Shown here: in pieces, positions 23,278 through 30,005 of the stretch
How positions within the stretch are numbered: position 1 is the stretch's first letter
How the letters are laid out: every line of letters starts with the position of its first letter
Source of the DNA: CAZDHT01 sp964505325
GTDB lineage: Bacteria > Planctomycetota > PUPC01
Length of the DNA: 33,718 bases
Direction: 5' to 3'
Assembly: GCA_964505325.1 (NCBI GenBank)
Contig: CAZDHT010000025.1
Span: 1 to 33,718 of the forward strand
Notes under the pieces: model-generated
Told to the model about the DNA's origin: nothing
Databases searched by the model: none
Seen by the model: only the letters and a program-made list of their open reading frames with translations
Made by a program: the position numbers and the translations under genes

Positions 23278-24516
23278 CTAAGGGGCGGGGATATCTGTCG
23301 GACGGCGCAGGCGCTCCCGGTCTTCGGCGATCTTGCGCGCGAGACCCTTGCGCGCGAGACCGTTGTGGCCAGGCGGGATGACGCGCTTCCCGTTGCGGGT
23401 GTAAATCCGCTTGACCCGCCGGCCCAGGGAACACATGACCTCGTAAGGGCTGGAGTAGCACAACTCCGCGACCTCCGCCGCGGTGATCTCGTTGCGGCCG
23501 GACTTGCCGATAATGACCACCTCGTCGCCCACCCGGACGCCGGGCAGGCGGGTTACGTCCACGACGGTGCAGTCCATCATCACGCGGCCGACCATGGGGG
23601 CCCGGCGCCCGTTGATCAGGACGTGACCTTTGTTTGACAGCGCCAGCCGGAGCCCGTCCGCATAGCCCATCGAGACCGTCGCCAACCGCGTCGGACGCTC
23701 GGCAATGAACAGGCGCAAGTATCCGACGCTCTCGCCCGGCCCGATCTCCTTGACCGAGATCACCCGGCTCTTCACCGACATCGCCGGTGCCAGGTCGGCT
23801 TGGGACGCGACGTGCTCGGAAGGCGCGAGCCCGTACAGGCTGATACCCTGGCGCACCAGGTCGAAGTGCGAACTGGGCAGGGTGAACAGCCCGCCGGTGC
23901 TGGCGCAGTGAATCAGCCCGGGATGAATGTCCCGGCTCAGAAGGCCGGTGAGCACTTGGTTGAAACGGTCGAGCTGCGTGTGGCAGAAAGTCTTGTCCGG
24001 CAGTGACGAGGTCGCCAAATGAGTGTACGTGCCCTCCAGATGGACCTGCGGGGTGTCCGCGATGTGGTCGGCAAGCTCGAGCGCGTCGGCGGGACTGAGC
24101 CCGTCGCGCGACATGCCCGTGTCCACCAGCAAATGCACGCGAGCGCTCTTGCCGAGCTTCCTGGCCGCTTCGACGATCGGCCAGAACACTTCGCCCGGCG
24201 ACAACGAGAGCGACACGTCGTGCTCGACGGCTGTTTCGACCTCCCCCTCAAGACACGATCCGATGACCAGAATGGGCAGGCGGATGCCGGCCCCCCGCAG
24301 TTCGACGGCCTCCCCCGGGGTGGCGACGCCCAACGCCTTCGCTCCCTGAGCTTCGGCCTCGTGGGCGACCTCGACCGCGCCGTGCCCGTAGGCGTTCGAC
24401 TTGAGCACGGCGAGAATGCCGACGGATCTCCCCACGCGCACCTGCGCATATCTCAGGTTGCGGGCAACCGCGCCGAGGTCTATCTCGGCCCAGACGCGCC
24501 GGGTGGCTTTTCCCAT
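23278..24516 (-). CDS. alr: Alanine racemase
   Basis: A 412-residue fold-type III PLP enzyme that interconverts L- and D-alanine for peptidoglycan. The PLP lysine is K39 in VLKSNAYGHG, and the second catalytic residue is Y285 in SMGYADGL. MVGRVMMDCTVVDVT is also standard. The protein is longer than the usual 360-380 residues. Beyond about residue 372 lies a basic extension with a duplicated GLARK pair, encoded by a 15-bp tandem repeat. ATG at 24516 has GAGGTGAT immediately upstream, inside the end of tsaB, giving a 37-bp overlap and probable coupling. PLP supply links it loosely to pdxB upstream, but no functional operon is implied. Confidence 0.95.
   Translation of the reverse strand: MGKATRRVWAEIDLGAVARNLRYAQVRVGRSVGILAVLKSNAYGHGAVEVAHEAEAQGAKALGVATPGEAVELRGAGIRLPILVIGSCLEGEVETAVEHDVSLSLSPGEVFWPIVEAARKLGKSARVHLLVDTGMSRDGLSPADALELADHIADTPQVHLEGTYTHLATSSLPDKTFCHTQLDRFNQVLTGLLSRDIHPGLIHCASTGGLFTLPSSHFDLVRQGISLYGLAPSEHVASQADLAPAMSVKSRVISVKEIGPGESVGYLRLFIAERPTRLATVSMGYADGLRLALSNKGHVLINGRRAPMVGRVMMDCTVVDVTRLPGVRVGDEVVIIGKSGRNEITAAEVAELCYSSPYEVMCSLGRRVKRIYTRNGKRVIPPGHNGLARKGLARKIAEDRERLRRPTDIPAP
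23333..23362. repeat. 15-bp tandem duplication inside alr
   Basis: Two adjacent copies of TTGCGCGCGAGACC followed by C or G. They stay in frame and give the repeated GLARK in the C-terminal extension of alanine racemase. This looks like slippage in a non-conserved tail. Confidence 0.7.
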
Positions 24517-25157
24517 ATCACCTCAGCCTGTGGACGGCGCAGATACCGGGGCACCAGCGCGTGCGGATCCTCGCCGCCCTTCTCGAGGAACTTGATGCGT
24601 CCGAGTTTGCCGGCGTTGGCCGCCCGCGGCCACCACGCCGACTCGTCGTCGACCACCTTTGCCATTTCCGCGAACGTCTCGCGGTAGCGCCTCAGCCCGT
24701 CACCGATGACCACCGTCCCCGGCTCGAGGCCTGCCGCCACGTCGAGCGGCCGCGCGGCGATGTCGCCTGCCACCTTGTTCCGGTCGGCGTCGTACCGCGC
24801 GGCATAAACCTGCCCGAGCCTCGCATCCACCACCACGCACAGCCGGACCGGATCGCTTATGTTCGCCGCGATCACGTCCAGCGACGAGACTGTCACCAGC
24901 GGCGTGCCCCTCTGCACGGCAAACGTCTTGGCGAACGTGATCCCAACCCGAAGCCCGGTGTACGATCCGGGCCCGGCGCTCACCGCCAGCAGATCCACTG
25001 CCTCCGGGTGCCCGCCAAGGAGCGCGTCCGCCGATGCCACGAGGGCCCTGGCGTGTTGCGAGCCCTCCCCCAGGCCCTTCTCGCCGAGCACCCGGTCTCC
25101 GTCCAGAAGGGCGACCGAACCACGCACACTGGAAGTCTCAACTGCGAGGATCTTCAC
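24480..25157 (-). CDS. tsaB: tRNA threonylcarbamoyladenosine biosynthesis protein TsaB
   Basis: A 225-residue ASKHA-fold protein that pairs with TsaD in making t6A at position 37 of ANN-decoding tRNAs. The N-terminus MKILAVETSS and the motif SAGPGSYTGLRVG are diagnostic, followed by VDARLGQVYAARYD. Like other TsaB proteins it lacks the metal-binding histidines of TsaD and would serve as scaffold. The start is GTG 25157; no clear ribosome-binding site precedes it. It overlaps alr by 37 bp. The 244 bp upstream, to the pdxB stop, hold no gene, and I see no convincing promoter there. Confidence 0.93.
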   Translation of the reverse strand: MKILAVETSSVRGSVALLDGDRVLGEKGLGEGSQHARALVASADALLGGHPEAVDLLAVSAGPGSYTGLRVGITFAKTFAVQRGTPLVTVSSLDVIAANISDPVRLCVVVDARLGQVYAARYDADRNKVAGDIAARPLDVAAGLEPGTVVIGDGLRRYRETFAEMAKVVDDESAWWPRAANAGKLGRIKFLEKGGEDPHALVPRYLRRPQAEVIWEKPPGASGPR

Positions 25158-25401
25158 AGAACGCCGGACTATCTGCTAGTGATGGCGCCGAAGGCGGTAC
25201 CGACATGGCGCGGCCAAGAGGACGCCGCCGCCGTCTCAATACTTGTTTCGACACATTCTCTGGGAAACTTTAATTCAATGTGCCGGCCGCGTAGGTTTTC
25301 TGCCCGAACCGGCCCGGAGCCAAGCTTCGCTCTGAGACAGCCGCGGCGGCCACGCTGACACCACGAACGTACCTCTGGAAAACTTGGGATGCGACTGTCG
25401 G

Positions 25402-26538
25402 TCACGCCTTGAAGCCGAGGGCAGCCAGTTTGGCGCGGAGCTCGGGAGGCCCCCCGGTGAGTTGAATCCTCGTATTGTGAAACGCACGCCGCTTCCAGTA
25501 GTCCCGCCGCAACGCGCTGAATCGCTCGCCACGGCCCGGATCATCCCCGATCTTGCGGAGTTCGGCGTCGTCGCGCCGGACGTCGTACAGAGCAAGCACC
25601 GCCTCGCGGATCACGTCCTCATCATCTCGGCCCGCCGCATCGAGCGCGAGCATCGGGATATCCGGCGGCGGCATGGCCCCCGCCGCGTCCCATTCGGCCG
25701 GAACGCCCAAGAACCCGCACGCGGCCTCGTACACCATCTTCGTCCCGTTCACCTTGCCGTCAAACGAATGCCCCGCGATGTGCGGCGTGCCGATCAGTAC
25801 TTTCGGGACGAGACTCATGTCGATCAGCGGCTCGTTCTCCCAAACATCCAGCACCGCGGCGCCCAGCCTGCCCGAGTCGACCGCCCGGTGAAGGGCCGCG
25901 CTGTCGACGACGGCGCCGCGCGCCGAGTTGATCAACGTTGCGCCGGGCTTCAGGCGTGCCAGGAACGCGTCGTCGACCATGTGATACGTCGCGTCTGCGC
26001 CGTCCGTGGTCAGCGGGACGTGAAGACTGATGATGTCCGCGTCCATCAGCTCATCGATCGGCACGAAACGCGCCTCGCCGGCCTTCCGTTCCAGCGGCGG
26101 ATCGTTCTGAAGGACGCGCATCCCCAGCGCCTCCGTCTTTCGCACGACACGACTGCCCACGTTGCCCACCCCCACGACCCCGATGCTCATCTCCCGGAGC
26201 CGCCGCCCCGTCCGACCAGCCAGCACAAACAGCGCCGACATCATGTATTCCGAAACAGAATTTGCATTCGAGCCGGGAGCGCTGGCGAACCCGATCCCGC
26301 GGCGGTCGAGGTAGTCGAGGTCAACGTGATCAAACCCGATCGTGGCGGTCGCAACGAAGCGGACGTTTGTCCCTGCCAGCATCTCCGCGTTGATCTTCCG
26401 CGTCGAGCGGCAAAGGAGGACATCGCAATCGCGGAGTCGCTCGGCCGAGAGGTCGCCGGCCTTCACCGTCTCAACATCGCCCAGCTTCGAGCAGGCTTCT
26501 CCAGCGAACGGGATATTGCTGTCGGCAACGATCTTCAC
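25402..26538 (-). CDS. pdxB: Erythronate-4-phosphate dehydrogenase
   Basis: A 378-residue D-2-hydroxyacid dehydrogenase of the PdxB type, oxidising 4-phosphoerythronate in DXP-dependent PLP synthesis. The N-terminal KIVADSNIPFAGEA and the STRKINAEML to TATIGFDHVD stretch are PdxB-specific. The NAD fold shows GVVGVGNVGSRV. The catalytic residues are expected at the Arg of NSARG, the Glu of WENEP and the His of TPHIAGHS. The length and the C-terminal DUF3410-like dimerisation part (from about residue 285) match the family. The start is GTG 26538. Its ribosome-binding site GGAGG lies 11 nt upstream and is embedded in a hairpin at 26551-26569. A partial copy of its first codons lies at 26603-26648. 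Confidence 0.9.
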   Translation of the reverse strand: MKIVADSNIPFAGEACSKLGDVETVKAGDLSAERLRDCDVLLCRSTRKINAEMLAGTNVRFVATATIGFDHVDLDYLDRRGIGFASAPGSNANSVSEYMMSALFVLAGRTGRRLREMSIGVVGVGNVGSRVVRKTEALGMRVLQNDPPLERKAGEARFVPIDELMDADIISLHVPLTTDGADATYHMVDDAFLARLKPGATLINSARGAVVDSAALHRAVDSGRLGAAVLDVWENEPLIDMSLVPKVLIGTPHIAGHSFDGKVNGTKMVYEAACGFLGVPAEWDAAGAMPPPDIPMLALDAAGRDDEDVIREAVLALYDVRRDDAELRKIGDDPGRGERFSALRRDYWKRRAFHNTRIQLTGGPPELRAKLAALGFKA

Positions 26539-26550
26539 GCGGGCATCTTA

Positions 26551-26569
26551 CCTCCGCCGAGGGCGGAAG
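26551..26569 (-). promoter_or_regulatory. Leader hairpin covering the pdxB ribosome-binding site
   Basis: In the pdxB mRNA CTTCCGCC can pair with GGCGGAGG across a CTC loop (8 pairs, one G-U). The right arm contains the GGAGG that would bind the ribosome, so folding would hide it. In a GC-rich genome such a stem may be accidental. Confidence 0.35.
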
Positions 26570-26602
26570 GAAAGAGACAACGTACGGCGTCGCCTGGCCT
26601 TG

Positions 26603-26648
26603 TCGCCCAGCTTCGCGCATGGTTCTTGTGCGAACGGGATATTGCCGT
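26603..26648 (-). pseudogene. Fragment duplicating the 5' coding region of pdxB
   Basis: This 46-bp stretch aligns without gaps to 26477-26522 inside pdxB at 39 of 46 positions. Read on the minus strand it encodes NIPFAQEPCAKLGD, against NIPFAGEACSKLGD in PdxB. No pdxB start and no long frame continue from it. It is a duplicated or converted scrap left between pdxB and the first hairpin repeat. Confidence 0.55.
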
Positions 26649-26686
26649 GCAGCGGCCCGCGCGCCACAACGCGCGCAGACCGAAAG

Positions 26687-26730
26687 AAGTGGTACTTTTC
26701 AGCGACACCTGTTCCCAAAAAGTACCACTT
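26687..26730 (+). repeat. 44-bp hairpin repeat, copy 1
   Basis: A perfect 13-bp stem, AAGTGGTACTTTT / AAAAGTACCACTT, around an 18-nt loop with core GCGACACCTGTTCCC. The AT-rich arms stand out against the GC-rich surroundings. It is upstream of the PaaX-family gene, in the same orientation as the other three copies. Confidence 0.85.
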
Positions 26731-26745
26731 GATACGTGCAGAGCA

Positions 26746-26790
26746 AGGCACGACTCGCCATGGACACCTGTCCTAAGAAGCTAGCACGTG
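26746..26790 (+). repeat. Probable decayed copy of the 44-bp hairpin repeat
   Basis: The loop core GACACCTGT recurs at 26763-26771 at the right offset, followed by an imperfect right arm (AAGAAGCTAGCAC). The left arm is largely lost. It lies between copies 1 and 2. Confidence 0.4.
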
Positions 26791-26873
26791 GCACCGAAAG
26801 AAGACGCGTCAATGCACCGGTCCCGACACTGCGGCCCGGTCCACCGCGGCCGCTCTTGATCACGGACGGAGAA

Positions 26874-26917
26874 AAGTGTAACTTTTTGGCGACACCTGTT
26901 CCCGAAATGTACCACTT
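26874..26917 (+). repeat. 44-bp hairpin repeat, copy 2
   Basis: Same length and loop (GGCGACACCTGTTCCC) as copy 1, with a few stem changes (GTAAC for GGTAC on the left, GAAAT on the right), so the stem is weakened. It ends 23 bp before the ATG of the PaaX-family gene, overlapping where its promoter or leader must be. Confidence 0.8.
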
Positions 26918-26940
26918 CGGACCTGTTGGGGGAACCTGTG

Positions 26941-27735
26941 ATGCCTGGCATAAGGGACGCGTTCACCTATTCGGAACTGCTCGAGTGCCTTCGGATGCTG
27001 CCGCACCACACCGGTGCCAGGACCGTGGGTTATCTGCTAGCCGTGCTGGGCTCAACAATCACAGAGGGCAGGCTGCGGCACATGCTGCGCTACCTCGTTC
27101 GCAAGCGCCGCCTGATTCGGCACGGCAAGGGCTGCGACGCGCGATTCAGCGTCGCGAGCCCCTGCGAGCCGGACAGGATCGTCAAGCGGAAGATTGAATT
27201 GAGCGCGCGGAAGTGGCCTGGCGAGTGGAGCATCCTCACGTATGACGTCCCTATGCCGCATGCCACCGCCCGCAAGCGACTCGTGGGAATCCTGCACCGC
27301 ATGGGCTTCGCAATGCTGAGTGCAAGTTCGTGGATATCGCCTTACGATTGGTCTGAAGCCTTGCACGAGGTCTTCGGCAACTGGGGTTTCGGCGGGGTCG
27401 CCTCGTACATCCGGTCGGCGGACGTCGTGTGGCTCACAGGCAGGACCGGACGGTGTTCGGCCGATCTGTGGAATCTCGAAGGCATCAACAGAGCATACAT
27501 GGTGCTGGCCCGCAAGTGCGCCCGAGCCCTCAGGGGGAGGCAAGTGCAGGCGATGCGCGGCCGAGCCAGGGTTACGCTGTGGGCCATACGACAGCTGGCG
27601 GCCGTGGAGAAGCGTGACCCCATGCTGCCCGCCGAACTGCTTCCGCGCAAGTGGATGAGACAGAAGGCTCTCCAGTACGTGAGGCGCCTCCAGACTCAGG
27701 TCGTCGAGGAAGCCGACGCACCGTCTTCCCCGTGA
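26941..27735 (+). CDS. PaaX-family protein (winged helix plus Cas2-like domain), orphan
   Basis: A 264-residue protein. I chose ATG 26941 over in-frame TTG 26926 because GGGGGAA lies 6 nt upstream. Residues about 8-70 form a basic winged-helix-like region (RLRHMLRYLVRKRRLIRHGKG). Residues about 92-165 match the Cas2-like central domain of PaaX: EWSILTYDVP with Y101-D102, then RLVGILHRMGFAMLSASSWISPYDW. The C-terminal region has LWNLEGINRAY and then DPMLPAELLPRKW, both PaaX hallmarks. Classical PaaX represses phenylacetate catabolism and binds phenylacetyl-CoA; no paa genes are here. Instead the gene is bracketed by four copies of a 44-bp hairpin, two on each side. It may bind those hairpins, as an autoregulator or as the dedicated protein of a REP-like repeat family. 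The family call is firm; the role is inference. Confidence 0.8.
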   Translation: MPGIRDAFTYSELLECLRMLPHHTGARTVGYLLAVLGSTITEGRLRHMLRYLVRKRRLIRHGKGCDARFSVASPCEPDRIVKRKIELSARKWPGEWSILTYDVPMPHATARKRLVGILHRMGFAMLSASSWISPYDWSEALHEVFGNWGFGGVASYIRSADVVWLTGRTGRCSADLWNLEGINRAYMVLARKCARALRGRQVQAMRGRARVTLWAIRQLAAVEKRDPMLPAELLPRKWMRQKALQYVRRLQTQVVEEADAPSSP

Positions 27736-27786
27736 AGGCGCTCACGTTCGCCCCGGCAACCACGTGGCCGAAACGCAGGGCACGGC

Positions 27787-27830
27787 AAGTGGTACTTTTC
27801 AACGACACCTGTTCCCCAAAAGTACCACTA
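27787..27830 (+). repeat. 44-bp hairpin repeat, copy 3
   Basis: A stem of 12 perfect pairs (AGTGGTACTTTT / AAAAGTACCACT) and the loop core ACGACACCTGTTCCCC. It starts 51 bp after the PaaX-family stop, in the same orientation as copies 1, 2 and 4. Confidence 0.85.
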
Positions 27831-27842
27831 GTGTGAAGCGGC

Positions 27843-27886
27843 AGCTGGTACTTTTCGGCGACACCTGTTCCCAAAAAGTACCACTT
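27843..27886 (+). repeat. 44-bp hairpin repeat, copy 4
   Basis: The stem core is TGGTACTTTT / AAAAGTACCA with the loop core GGCGACACCTGTTCCC. Two bases near the outer end of the left arm differ. It begins 56 bp after the start of copy 3; together they fill the gap before purC. Confidence 0.85.
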
Positions 27887-27953
27887 GTCTGAAGCGCCTG
27901 TTGTCTTCGGTGGCGGTCAGTGGCTGGTTTGATCGCGCGGGGTGGCTGGGGCG

Positions 27954-28856
27954 CTACGGCAGGTGGTCGCGTCCGGTGAGCCTGCGGTAGGCGTCGAGGT
28001 ACTTCTCGGCCGTGCGCTCGATCACGTGCTGAGGGAGTGCGGGTGCGGGCGGCTCTTTGTTCCAGCCGGATTCGGTCACCAGCCAGTCGCGCACGTATTG
28101 CTTGTCGAACGACGGCTGCGGGCCGCCCGGCTGGTACTGGTCACTTGGCCAGAAGCGCGACGAATCGGGGGTCAACACCTCATCGATCAGGATGGGCGAG
28201 CCGTCAGCCATCCCCCACTCAAACTTCGTATCGCAGATGATGATGCCGCGTCCGGCGGCGTACTCGGCGGCCTCCCGATACAGAGCGATGCTCCGGTCGC
28301 GCAACTGCGTCACCATCTCGCTCCCGTGCATCTCACACGCCTGCTCGAAGGAGATATTTTCGTCGTGGCCGGACTCGGCCTTGATTGACGGTGTGAAGAC
28401 AGGCTCGGGCAGCCTGCTGCTCTCGAGCAGTCCCTCGGGCAATTCTATCCCGCACACCGAGCCCCGTTCGCGGTACTCCTTCCAACCCGATCCGGCCAGA
28501 TAGCCGCGGACCACACATTCCACGGGAATCACGTCGGCCTTCCTGACGAGCATGCTGCGGCCGCGGAGCAGCGCGGCGTGGGGCGCAACCGTCTCCCCCA
28601 TCTCGCCGACGTCGGCAGTGACCAAATGGTTGCTCGAGGCGGCGTCGAGCCTTTCGAACCAGAATAGCGACAGGGCGGTCAGGACGCTGCCCTTGAGCGG
28701 GATACCTGACCCGAGCACGGAGTCGAACGCGGATATCCGGTCGGTGGCGACGATGAGCAGTCTCTCGCCCAGTTCGTAGATGTCGCGCACCTTGCCCCGG
28801 CGAAGGAGCGCGACGCCCTCCAGGTTGGTCTCGGTAACCGCTGGGGGCAGGTCCAT
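27954..28856 (-). CDS. purC: Phosphoribosylaminoimidazolesuccinocarboxamide synthase
   Basis: A 300-residue SAICAR synthetase that joins CAIR and aspartate with ATP in purine synthesis. Motifs include RRGKVRDIYELGERLLIVATDRISAFD at the N-terminus, VECVVRGYLAGSGWKEY, TPSIKAESGHDENISFE, the ATP-site strand IIICDTKFEWG and DEVLTPDSSRFWP. The length matches the longer bacterial form. ATG 28856 is 9 bp after the stop of the J-domain gene, whose TAGGG may serve as ribosome-binding site, so the two are co-transcribed from 29746-29774. Its 3' end faces hairpin copies 3 and 4. Confidence 0.95.
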   Translation of the reverse strand: MDLPPAVTETNLEGVALLRRGKVRDIYELGERLLIVATDRISAFDSVLGSGIPLKGSVLTALSLFWFERLDAASSNHLVTADVGEMGETVAPHAALLRGRSMLVRKADVIPVECVVRGYLAGSGWKEYRERGSVCGIELPEGLLESSRLPEPVFTPSIKAESGHDENISFEQACEMHGSEMVTQLRDRSIALYREAAEYAAGRGIIICDTKFEWGMADGSPILIDEVLTPDSSRFWPSDQYQPGGPQPSFDKQYVRDWLVTESGWNKEPPAPALPQHVIERTAEKYLDAYRRLTGRDHLP

Positions 28857-28865
28857 GGGCGGGCC

Positions 28866-29669
28866 CTAGTGTCCGGCGATCTTCTTCTTCAGCTCGTCGA
28901 GGCTCTTCATGCCGGGGCACAGGCGCTTCGCCTTGTCGAGCGCCTTCACCGCCTCGTCATGGCGCCCGAGCCGGCTCTGCACCGATGCGATCTTCTTGTA
29001 TAGCATCGCGCCCTCGCGCTTGCCAACGTCCAGCGCCAGGGCGCGCCGATAGTTCCTCAGAGCCTCCTCCGGCGAGAGCCCGCGGACCAAGCGCTGCGAG
29101 AATAGAACACGAAGCCGATCTTTCAGTTCGTCAAAGAAGTAGCGCTTCCGCGGTCCGGCCCGTTCACGCTGATAGGCTTCCCAGTAGAAGCTGACGGCGG
29201 TGTGCCACTGACGCCGGGTCTCATAGGCCTCGCCGAGCAGGAAGAGAGCGTCCAAATAGTCGCGTTCGTCGAGGTGATGACCGAGGCTGAAGGTCACCTG
29301 CCGCAGGATCAGTCTCTCGTGCAACTCCATCGCCTGATCGAACTCGCCCTCGAGCAGGTAGTGCAGGACGAGCTTTGACTGGGCGCGGAGGTCATCCTTC
29401 TTCGTCCTCATCCGCTCGGCGAATGACATCTGTGGACGGCGGGCGCCGAGCCGGCGGTCATAGGTCATGCGCCGCCGCTCGTCCGAAAGGACCTCGTAAG
29501 CTTGAAGCAACTCGCGCATCTTGGCCTCGGCCCACGAGATGCGCTGCGGGTTCTTGTCCGGGTGGTACCGTTTGGCCAGCCCTCGAAACGCAGTCTGTAT
29601 CTGCTGCCGGGAGGCGTTCTGCGGCACGCGGAGGGTCTCGTAGTGGCTGCGTGCTGCGCTGACACTCAC
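28866..29669 (-). CDS. J-domain protein with TPR-like C-terminal region
   Basis: A 267-residue protein starting at GTG 29669 (MSVSAARSHYETL), with GGGGGAAG 9 nt upstream. The frame is open up to 29774, but those upstream codons lie before the predicted transcription start. Residues 8-75 are a DnaJ domain with the HPD motif at 36-38 (RYHPDKN) and a helix IV region AYEVLSDERRRMTYDRR. It lacks the Gly/Phe and zinc regions of true DnaJ. Residues from about 95 on form TPR-like helices (YLDALFLLGEAYETRRQWHTAVSFYWEAYQ, EALRNYRRALALD, EAVKALDKAKRLCPG). It should stimulate a DnaK ATPase and use the TPRs to pick clients. It precedes purC by 9 bp, with no evident functional link. Confidence 0.88.
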   Translation of the reverse strand: MSVSAARSHYETLRVPQNASRQQIQTAFRGLAKRYHPDKNPQRISWAEAKMRELLQAYEVLSDERRRMTYDRRLGARRPQMSFAERMRTKKDDLRAQSKLVLHYLLEGEFDQAMELHERLILRQVTFSLGHHLDERDYLDALFLLGEAYETRRQWHTAVSFYWEAYQRERAGPRKRYFFDELKDRLRVLFSQRLVRGLSPEEALRNYRRALALDVGKREGAMLYKKIASVQSRLGRHDEAVKALDKAKRLCPGMKSLDELKKKIAGH

Positions 29670-29745
29670 GTCCAGTCTTCCCCCAAGCTGACCACGGCTC
29701 GGCGGCCCCTTTCCGCGCCATCCCTCGATGCTCCGGGATGACCGC

Positions 29746-29774
29746 ATTTTAATCGCATTTGTTCCCGTAAGCAA
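29746..29774 (-). promoter_or_regulatory. Promoter of the J-domain gene and purC
   Basis: On the minus strand TTGCTT (29769-29774), a 17-bp spacer and TAAAAT (29746-29751). Transcription would start near 29739, about 70 nt before the GTG at 29669. Confidence 0.55.
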
Positions 29775-29799
29775 GAAAAAACGCCCGGCGCGCCCGCAG

Positions 29800-29828
29800 T
29801 TGACATGCTATCTCCGCGCTGCTATAAT
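29800..29828 (+). promoter_or_regulatory. Perfect-consensus promoter of tRNA-Gly
   Basis: TTGACA (29800-29805), a spacer of exactly 17 bp and TATAAT (29823-29828). Transcription should start near 29835, 16 nt before the tRNA. It diverges from the J-domain gene promoter. It may also transcribe trigger factor, since I see no separate promoter in the 80 bp after the tRNA. Confidence 0.9.
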
Positions 29829-29850
29829 CGTCGCAGCAGAAAGTGGCGGC

Positions 29851-29925
29851 GCGGGCGTAGCTCAGTGGTAGAGCACCACGTTGCCAACGTGGCTGTCGAC
29901 GGTTCAAATCCGTTCGCCCGCTCCA
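29851..29925 (+). tRNA. tRNA-Gly (anticodon GCC), CCA encoded
   Basis: A complete cloverleaf. The acceptor stem is GCGGGCG/CGCCCGC, the D-arm is GCTC-AGTGGTA-GAGC, and the anticodon stem CCACG/CGTGG holds loop TTGCCAA (anticodon GCC). The T-arm is GACGG-TTCAAAT-CCGTT. The discriminator T at 29922 is followed by an encoded CCA (29923-29925). Confidence 0.97.
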
Positions 29926-30005
29926 GTTTGGTCCGAGGCCCGCCCTGCCCCACCGGAGGCCGGGGGCAAATGCAACGTTCACCAGACGATGAGGATGGCG
30001 TGCCG

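Noticed and set aside
26687..27886. CRISPR array
   Set aside because: The four repeats are separated by 187, 913 and 56 bp (start to start), the larger interval holding a gene, and there are no uniform spacers. The Cas2-like resemblance of the PaaX protein is a fold feature of that family, not a sign of a CRISPR locus.
27787..27886. Hairpin copies 3 and 4 as intrinsic terminators for the PaaX-family and purC genes
   Set aside because: The stems are not followed by a T-run on either strand, the loops are long and conserved, and identical copies also lie upstream of the gene. A termination role cannot be excluded, but it does not explain the pattern.
29949..29971. Hairpin between tRNA-Gly and tig (TGCCCC / GGGGCA)
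   Set aside because: Only six pairs with an 11-nt loop and no T-run. Such stems are expected by chance in this GC-rich sequence.
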